Assembly: GCA_964541075.1 (NCBI GenBank)
Contig: CAZIPZ010000024.1
Location: 1-27,243, forward strand
DNA from: CAZIPZ01 sp964541075
GTDB lineage: Bacteria; Acidobacteriota; Terriglobia; 20CM-2-55-15
Direction: 5' to 3'
Length of the DNA stretch: 27,243 bases
The notes beneath the pieces are model-generated. The model was not told the DNA's origin. It saw nothing but the letters and a program-made list of their open reading frames with translations, and did not search any database. Positions 22,493 through 27,243 of this stretch are shown here, piece after piece (position 1 is the first letter of the stretch; each line of letters starts with the position of its first letter). The position numbers were made by a program, and so were the translations under genes.

Positions 22493-23992
22493 ATGTTTAC
22501 GAAAATTCTTATCGCTAATCGGGGAGAGATTGCTGTACGGATAAACAGGGCATGTCATGAGCTGGGTATGCTCACCGTAGCCGTGTATTCAGATGCAGAT
22601 GTGGGTGCGCTTCACGTTCGCAAGGCTGACGAAGCATATTTCATCGGCGGGGCGCCTTCGAGGGAGAGCTATCTTGCGATCGAAAAGCTAATCAATGTCG
22701 CCAAGCGATCCGGAGCGGACGCGGTTCACCCCGGATATGGATTCCTGGCTGAGAATGCCGCGTTTGCCGCCGCATGCCGCGATGCTGGACTCACCTTCAT
22801 TGGTCCTTCGCCTGAATCCATCGCACAAATGGGTTCCAAAGTCGAATCCCGCCGCGCGGTGGCCCAACATGGAGTGGATGTGGTCCCCGGCGGCCTGGAT
22901 CCGGTGGAATCCGACGATGCTGCAAGGCAGATGGCGGCGTCGATTGGATATCCGGTGATGTTGAAGGCATCGGCCGGCGGCGGCGGCAAGGGTTTACGCC
23001 TTGTGAAGTCACCTGAAGAATTGCAGAGCGCTTTAAGAGATACGCGATCGGAAGCTCTCGCGGCATTTGGCGACGGGGGCATCTACCTGGAAAAGTTTGT
23101 TCACAATCCCAGACATATCGAGATCCAGGTTCTAGCCGACAGGTATGGCAATTCCGTCCATTTCGGAGAGCGGGAATGCACAATCCAGCGACGTCACCAG
23201 AAAGTAATAGAGGAATGCCCCTCTCCCGTCCTGACCCCAGATCTTCGACAAAGGATGGGTGAAGCAGCGCTCAAAGTTGTCAAAGCCGCCCATTACTACA
23301 ACGCAGGGACTGTCGAGTTCCTTGTGGATAACGATCGAAATTTTTATTTCCTGGAAATGAACACCCGACTTCAGGTCGAACACCCCATTACAGAAATGGT
23401 CACGGGGACCGATTTGGTGAAGCATCAACTGCACATTGCTGCGGGAAACGAGCTGACGATTCGCCAGAAAGATATTGTTATGAGAGGTTCAGCAATCGAG
23501 TGTCGGATCTATGCCGAAGATCCGGAGAATAATTTCTTCCCTTCTCCAGGCAAGATCACTCTGCTTCGAACACCTTCCGGGCCTGGAATCAGAGACGATT
23601 CCGGAGTCTACGAGGGCTGGGGGGTGCCTATTGACTACGATCCTCTACTGTCAAAGCTGATAGCTTGGGGCTCTACTCGCAACGAGGCTATTCAAAGAAT
23701 GAAAGGCGCGCTTCGCGAGTATCGAATCGAAGGCATCAAGTCCAATGTGGCATTTTTTAGGGACGTCCTTGATGATCCCTCATTCAAAAAAGGTGAGTTT
23801 GACACGGGCTTTATTGATCAATGGCTCCAGACCAACAAAAGCGAAGGTTCCATCGAGAGAACAGAACGTGACCTCGCGACCGTGATAGCAGCATTGCACC
23901 ATGGCAGCCGGTTGAACATAGGGGCCGAGCCAAAAACTACAGACAATCCCTGGAAAATCGAAGGACGACGGCGAGCTCTGCGAACTCAATGA
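22493..23992 (+). CDS. accC: Biotin carboxylase subunit of acetyl-/propionyl-CoA carboxylase
   Basis: This subunit uses ATP and bicarbonate to carboxylate the biotin on the partner carrier protein. The ATG at 22493 starts MFTKILIANRGEIAVRI, the standard N-terminus; an upstream start at 22301 would be buried in the ligase gene. The ATP-grasp core shows KASAGGGGKG (159-167), HIEIQVLAD, GERECTIQRRHQK and FLEMNTRLQVEHP, with Glu288, Asn290 and Arg292 at the same positions as in E. coli AccC. The protein has 499 residues against about 450 for AccC. The extra C-terminal 50 to 55 residues resemble the linker of acyl-CoA carboxylase alpha chains, so propionyl-CoA or another acyl-CoA may be the true substrate. 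It overlaps the next gene by 4 bases (ATGA). Confidence 0.93.
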   Translation: MFTKILIANRGEIAVRINRACHELGMLTVAVYSDADVGALHVRKADEAYFIGGAPSRESYLAIEKLINVAKRSGADAVHPGYGFLAENAAFAAACRDAGLTFIGPSPESIAQMGSKVESRRAVAQHGVDVVPGGLDPVESDDAARQMAASIGYPVMLKASAGGGGKGLRLVKSPEELQSALRDTRSEALAAFGDGGIYLEKFVHNPRHIEIQVLADRYGNSVHFGERECTIQRRHQKVIEECPSPVLTPDLRQRMGEAALKVVKAAHYYNAGTVEFLVDNDRNFYFLEMNTRLQVEHPITEMVTGTDLVKHQLHIAAGNELTIRQKDIVMRGSAIECRIYAEDPENNFFPSPGKITLLRTPSGPGIRDDSGVYEGWGVPIDYDPLLSKLIAWGSTRNEAIQRMKGALREYRIEGIKSNVAFFRDVLDDPSFKKGEFDTGFIDQWLQTNKSEGSIERTERDLATVIAALHHGSRLNIGAEPKTTDNPWKIEGRRRALRTQ

Positions 23993-24486
23993 AATACACT
24001 GCGACCTTTAACGGCGAGATTGTCGACGTCGAATTCACTCGAAAGAATTCACGAACGATCGAAGCGAAGATCGGCGATCGGCAATACGTTCTGGAAGCGA
24101 AAGCTGTTGAACCTGGAATCTACTGGATAGCTTGGAACAATCAGTCCCTGGAAGTTTGTGTCGTCGATCAGGAAGATGGCTATGTTGTGGTCCTGAATGG
24201 CAAGCGCCTCCAGTTAGGTTTCGTCGATTCTCGTAGCGCTTTGCGCCGCGCCGCCAAGCATAGTCATAAAGGCATCGCGGAAATCCGAGCGCCTATGCCC
24301 GGCAAGGTGGTTAAGGTTCTGGCGACTCAGGGCTCCGAGGTCCAGGCGAATGAAGGCATCCTCGTCATCGAAGCGATGAAGATGCAGAATGAAATCAAAT
24401 CACCGAAGCCAGGCGTGGTTAAGCAGCTCAATGTCGTGGAAGGAAATGCGGTTAACTCTGGGGATCTTCTGGCGACGGTCGACTAG
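23989..24486 (+). CDS. Biotin carboxyl carrier protein (acyl-CoA carboxylase type)
   Basis: This is the 165-residue partner of the preceding carboxylase. The C-terminal biotinyl domain (about 95-165) has APMPGKVVKV and the biotinylation motif EAMKM with the acceptor Lys131. The N-terminal 80 residues are a beta-rich segment (VVVLNGKRLQLGF) of the kind found next to the biotinyl domain in propionyl-CoA and pyruvate carboxylase alpha chains, not the Pro/Ala-rich linker of enteric AccB. Together with accC it looks like a split acyl-CoA carboxylase alpha chain. No carboxyltransferase beta subunit is in this window. A hairpin terminator follows within 20 bases. Confidence 0.9.
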   Translation: MKYTATFNGEIVDVEFTRKNSRTIEAKIGDRQYVLEAKAVEPGIYWIAWNNQSLEVCVVDQEDGYVVVLNGKRLQLGFVDSRSALRRAAKHSHKGIAEIRAPMPGKVVKVLATQGSEVQANEGILVIEAMKMQNEIKSPKPGVVKQLNVVEGNAVNSGDLLATVD

Positions 24487-24503
24487 CCCAAACTGCATCA
24501 AGT

Positions 24504-24532
24504 ATCGCCAGTGAGCGTTGGCGATTCTTTCT
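24504..24532 (+). terminator. Intrinsic terminator after the biotin carrier gene
   Basis: ATCGCCA (24504-24510) pairs with TGGCGAT (24519-24525) around an eight-base loop and is followed by TCTTTCT. It lies 17 bases past the carrier protein stop and just touches the end of the convergent lipoprotein gene. There is no T-tract on the minus side, so it mainly serves the plus-strand operon. Confidence 0.6.
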
Positions 24533-25562
24533 AATCGCTCTTACCCGCACCCTCGAGGATTCTCTGAGCTAGATAGTTTGTGATCTTCGCTTGATTCCGG
24601 GCGGTTTCGGAAAAGGCCGACTTGAGCGTCTGATCCTTCCGGTTGAATATCACTTGTCGAATTTGAGCCTGCACGCGCGGATCAGTTAAATCCTTTTGGC
24701 CGCCGGCGTCCTTTTCAAGCAGCTTCACAAGGTGATAGCCGAACTGACTTTCAACCACTTGTGAAAGCGTTTCACCAACCTTCAATCGTTGAACACCCTG
24801 GGCCAGCTTCGGATCAATGTTCTGGATGGCCTGAAGTGGCTGAAAGTTCAAATCGCCTCCATTGGCGCTGGAACTAGGATCTTCTGAAAAGTCGCGCGCC
24901 ACTACTGCAAAGTCCTGACCACCCTGAACATCCCGTAGAAGCCGGCTTGCCTTCTGACGGGCTTCATCCGGAGTTTTTGCGTCGTCATTCTTGCCATTAC
25001 GAACCTGCGGATCCGGAGCGGGCGTCACCAGGATGTGTGCAATGCGAAAACTTTCGGGGAGGTCGAAACTCTTCTTATTCTTCTCGTAGAAATCCTTGAT
25101 CTCGGCGTCTGAAACGGAAATCTTCGAGGTGATTTCTTTATTGATCAGTTTCTCGATGGTGAGACTTTTTCGCAATTCGTTGCGAACGTCGTCAATAGAC
25201 ATGTTTTGCTGCTTCAGAAGCTCTTGAAATTGTTCCTCGGTGTATTGCCCCTTGAATTCGTTGAACTTGACGTCGACTTCCGCATCGGTCGCACTCAAAC
25301 CGCTTGCGCTGGCCCGTTCGAGAAGAATCTCATCGTTGATCATCTGATTGAGTAGCTGAAGCTTCAAATCTTCCGCTTCTTCGGGTGAGGGAGGCTGTTC
25401 GGCGCCAGTGATTCTACTCTGAAACTGCTTCTCCAACTCGGCGGTCTTGATTTCCTTGCCGTTAACCTGGGCCACGACGTCATCAGAAGCAGTTGTATCC
25501 GAACTGCACGAGGCGGCTGTCAGCAAGCATGCTAACAGCGGCAACATCTTCAAAGCTTTCAC
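24531..25562 (-). CDS. SurA/PpiC-type peptidyl-prolyl isomerase lipoprotein
   Basis: This is a 343-residue exported foldase. It starts at a GTG preceded by GGGAG, and the N-terminus MKALKMLPLLACLLTAASC looks like a lipoprotein signal with the lipid-bearing Cys at residue 19. Residues about 28-165 form the helical SurA-like chaperone domain, and a parvulin rotamase domain covers about 170-285 (FRIAHILV, FAVVARDFSEDPSS, GGDLNF and FGYHLVKL are the family strands). A charged C-terminal helix follows. It is divergent from rpmB and near a BamA-like gene, so a role in delivering beta-barrel precursors to the outer membrane is plausible. PrsA-type secretion foldase is the alternative label. Confidence 0.9.
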   Translation of the reverse strand: MKALKMLPLLACLLTAASCSSDTTASDDVVAQVNGKEIKTAELEKQFQSRITGAEQPPSPEEAEDLKLQLLNQMINDEILLERASASGLSATDAEVDVKFNEFKGQYTEEQFQELLKQQNMSIDDVRNELRKSLTIEKLINKEITSKISVSDAEIKDFYEKNKKSFDLPESFRIAHILVTPAPDPQVRNGKNDDAKTPDEARQKASRLLRDVQGGQDFAVVARDFSEDPSSSANGGDLNFQPLQAIQNIDPKLAQGVQRLKVGETLSQVVESQFGYHLVKLLEKDAGGQKDLTDPRVQAQIRQVIFNRKDQTLKSAFSETARNQAKITNYLAQRILEGAGKSD

Positions 25563-25638
25563 AAGGGCTCCCTACCAGAAAATTTTCGTGATTGTAGCAT
25601 CCGCAGACGAGGCTTTGCCAGTGCAACCCCCTTTGCTG

Positions 25639-25670
25639 TGTTATACTTTTTGCCTACTTTGCAAGGGAGA
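25639..25670 (+). promoter_or_regulatory. Extended -10 promoter and ribosome-binding site of rpmB
   Basis: TGT-TATACT at 25639-25647 is a good extended -10 element. A TTGCCA at 25615-25620 is too far away (21 bases) to be a normal -35, as expected when the extended -10 compensates. AAGGGAGA at 25663-25670 is the Shine-Dalgarno, nine bases from the ATG. The element sits in the 116-base divergent gap with the lipoprotein gene. Confidence 0.5.
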
Positions 25671-25678
25671 TTGCCTCA

Positions 25679-25867
25679 ATGGCGCAGCGTTGCGAAATCT
25701 GCCAAAAAGGTCCGATATACGGGAACCGGGTCAGTCATGCCCATAATTTGACAAGAAGACGGTGGAATCCCAACCTTCAGAGAGTTCGGGTGGTTGTAGG
25801 AAAAACCCATAAGAGCCTGCGGGTTTGCACCAGTTGCATCCGCTCCGGCCGAATCACCAAGGCGTAA
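25679..25867 (+). CDS. rpmB: 50S ribosomal protein L28
   Basis: L28 is a small protein of the large ribosomal subunit. The 62-residue frame starts MAQRCEICQKGPIYGNRVSHA and contains the RRRWNPNLQRV segment typical of the family. Two cysteine pairs, CEIC near the N-terminus and CTSC near the C-terminus, mark the zinc-binding (C+) form; zinc-limited bacteria often carry a cysteine-free paralogue elsewhere. A strong Shine-Dalgarno and an extended -10 promoter precede it. It is monocistronic-looking or co-transcribed with the BamA-like gene 107 bases downstream. Confidence 0.97.
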   Translation: MAQRCEICQKGPIYGNRVSHAHNLTRRRWNPNLQRVRVVVGKTHKSLRVCTSCIRSGRITKA

Positions 25868-25974
25868 AGCGACTAGGGGACCTGTTCCTCATTCACCCGT
25901 TTCCCCCAGGATTGCTACCTTCTTTACGAATCGACCCAGGAACGCGTCTAAAGGCTGGGAGCGTCGAAGGTTAT

Positions 25975-27030
25975 ATGCCGTTGTGGGGCCTTATATTGGT
26001 GTTGGCGTCACCTGGGTTCGTCCAAGCGGAACCGCAGTACTATGGTTCGCGCGTGCAACGCCTTGTGTTGGAGGGCGCACCGTCGCAAACGGACCTTCAG
26101 ACCGTGCCGCTGAAGGTGGGAGATTTGATCACTCCCGAAAACATCCGGGCCGGAATCCAGGCGCTCTACGACACCGGCCGTTACAGTCAGATTGAAGTCG
26201 ATGTCACCCGTACGGACCTCGGCGCGGTCGTTACTTTCAGAGTCGTTCCCCACTCCTACTTCAGCACATTCAGGCTCCTGCCTGAGGGCCTGCTCGAACG
26301 TCCGCTCTCCGGATACTTCAGAATTCCAGTCGGCCAGAAGTTCTCACGTTCCAGTGTTGATTCCATTATTCGAGACACGCTGGATCTGCTAAAGGCCCAG
26401 GGCTACTTTCAAGCGGCCATCTCGCCCGAATACCAATTCGATAACAACAACCGCCTCGTATCCGTAGTGTTGCGCACTCAAGCCGGACCTCGCGCCCAAG
26501 TATCGAAGATTACGGTCCAAGGAGGAGAACAAACTTTTTCGCAGCGTGAGTTGCTGGGCTTCTTCAAGGTCGACGTCGGGGATGACTTTCTGGCGGCCAA
26601 AGTTGAAACCGGAATGGCAAATATTCGGAAGGAGTTCACTGATCTTGGCTTTGTCAATACCCGTATAACGGTGGAGCAAAGCTACATGTCGGCCGCCAAG
26701 GGCGTAGAGTTAATGCTCAACGTGGAGCCCGGACAGTTCACTCTCGTCCAGACCCGCGGATATGACATATCCAGAAGGAGACTCCGGGAGCTTGTTCCCA
26801 TCTTTGAAGAGGGGGCTGTTGATCCCGACCTTGTCGAAGAAGGCCGCGTAAACATCGAGCGATTTCTAGAACAGCAAGGGTACTTTGAAACGACGGTGGA
26901 ATCGGAACAGGTCGAAGCCCCGCTCGACAATGCCATTCAGATCAACTACACAGTAAACGCCGGACCCCGACACCGAATCCGGTCGGTCAATATCGAGGGG
27001 ACCGATCTCTTCAGCGATGACGAAATCTAG
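25975..27030 (+). CDS. BamA-like outer-membrane protein, POTRA region, interrupted by in-frame TAG
   Basis: This is a 351-residue product as written. The ATG at 25975 has GAAGG close upstream and begins a signal peptide (LWGLILVLASPGFVQAE, cleavage near residue 18). Earlier in-frame codons back to 25825 overlap rpmB and are unlikely to be used. What follows is a chain of POTRA domains, roughly residues 23-93, 94-172, 173-252, 253-334 and the start of another at 335, each with the beta-alpha-alpha-beta-beta pattern and motifs such as ALYDTGRYSQIEVDV, LKAQGYFQAAI and LEQQGYFETTV. POTRA domains receive barrel precursors in BamA and TamA. The stop falls just after LFSDDEI, in the middle of a POTRA domain, and coding-quality sequence continues after it. 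Confidence 0.82.
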   Translation: MPLWGLILVLASPGFVQAEPQYYGSRVQRLVLEGAPSQTDLQTVPLKVGDLITPENIRAGIQALYDTGRYSQIEVDVTRTDLGAVVTFRVVPHSYFSTFRLLPEGLLERPLSGYFRIPVGQKFSRSSVDSIIRDTLDLLKAQGYFQAAISPEYQFDNNNRLVSVVLRTQAGPRAQVSKITVQGGEQTFSQRELLGFFKVDVGDDFLAAKVETGMANIRKEFTDLGFVNTRITVEQSYMSAAKGVELMLNVEPGQFTLVQTRGYDISRRRLRELVPIFEEGAVDPDLVEEGRVNIERFLEQQGYFETTVESEQVEAPLDNAIQINYTVNAGPRHRIRSVNIEGTDLFSDDEI

Positions 27031-27243
27031 AGACGCATGCGAATACGCAAAGCGGGACTGCTGGACAGCGGCCTGTTCAGCACAGACATCCTGGAACAGG
27101 ATGTCGAAACCATCGAATCGATGTATAGAAGCGCCGGATACGAAGGCACCAAAGTTCAGGGAGGCTATGAAGAACGAGACCACGCAGTGGACATCACGAT
27201 CAAGATCGAAGAAGGCGAGCAAGTCCATGTCGATTCAATCGCA
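27031..27243 (+). pseudogene. Continuation of the BamA-like reading frame past the TAG, cut by the window edge
   Basis: In the same frame as the preceding gene, the 71 codons to the window end are open and read as POTRA sequence: RRMRIRKAGLLDSGLFS, IESMYRSAGYEGTKV and IKIEEGEQVHVDSIA. This completes the domain left unfinished at residue 351. The C-terminal beta-barrel would lie outside the window. Either the chromosome has a nonsense mutation or the TAG is a base-calling error. Confidence 0.75.

Noticed and set aside
27028..27030. Reassignment of TAG to an amino acid
   Set aside because: Several intact genes in the window end naturally at TAG with normal family lengths.
1..27243. CRISPR array, insertion sequence, integrase or phage genes
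   Set aside because: No regularly spaced repeats, transposase motifs or recombinase motifs were seen anywhere in the window.

Overview
The window is a dense bacterial chromosome segment, moderately GC-rich by eye. I cannot name the species. The best guess is Acidobacteriota or a near relative: a secreted serine hydrolase carries a BACON-like module and tandem beta repeats in a style common there, and the BamA-like and SurA-like proteins indicate a Gram-negative (diderm) cell. This is inference from protein flavour, not from a search.

Bases 1-10574 form one tightly packed plus-strand run of amino-acid genes: the end of a histidine operon (hisA partial, hisF, hisIE), a complete tryptophan pathway from chorismate (trpE, trpG, trpD, trpC, trpF, trpB, trpA), a prephenate dehydrogenase (tyrA), and both subunits of a 3-oxoacid CoA-transferase. 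Most junctions are 4-base ATGA or GTGA overlaps. trpE starts inside the 3' end of hisIE, so histidine and tryptophan synthesis look physically fused. Bases 10624-14215 carry a small conserved-looking hypothetical gene and a nucleotide-sugar set: UDP-glucose dehydrogenase, UDP-glucuronate decarboxylase and UDP-glucose 4-epimerase, supplying UDP-glucuronate, UDP-xylose and UDP-galactose for surface polysaccharide.

Bases 14199-17717 are on the minus strand: a small membrane-anchored coiled-coil protein and a 963-residue secreted serine hydrolase. Bases 17718-20984 are the accessory part. A truncated SpoIIE-type phosphatase pseudogene lies next to a GC-rich gene for a membrane protein fused to a short-chain dehydrogenase whose catalytic residues all appear to be lost. 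This 3.1 kb stretch is bounded on the right by a tRNA-Ser(GCT) gene and on the left by a short, degenerate, same-orientation copy of that tRNA's 3' end, which is the geometry left by site-specific integration.

Bases 21235-24486 hold an O-antigen-ligase-like membrane protein followed by biotin carboxylase and its biotin carrier protein. They end at a hairpin terminator. A minus-strand SurA/PpiC-type lipoprotein then sits back to back with rpmB (ribosomal protein L28) and a BamA-like POTRA protein. The BamA-like frame contains an in-frame TAG after which the coding frame continues cleanly to the window edge.
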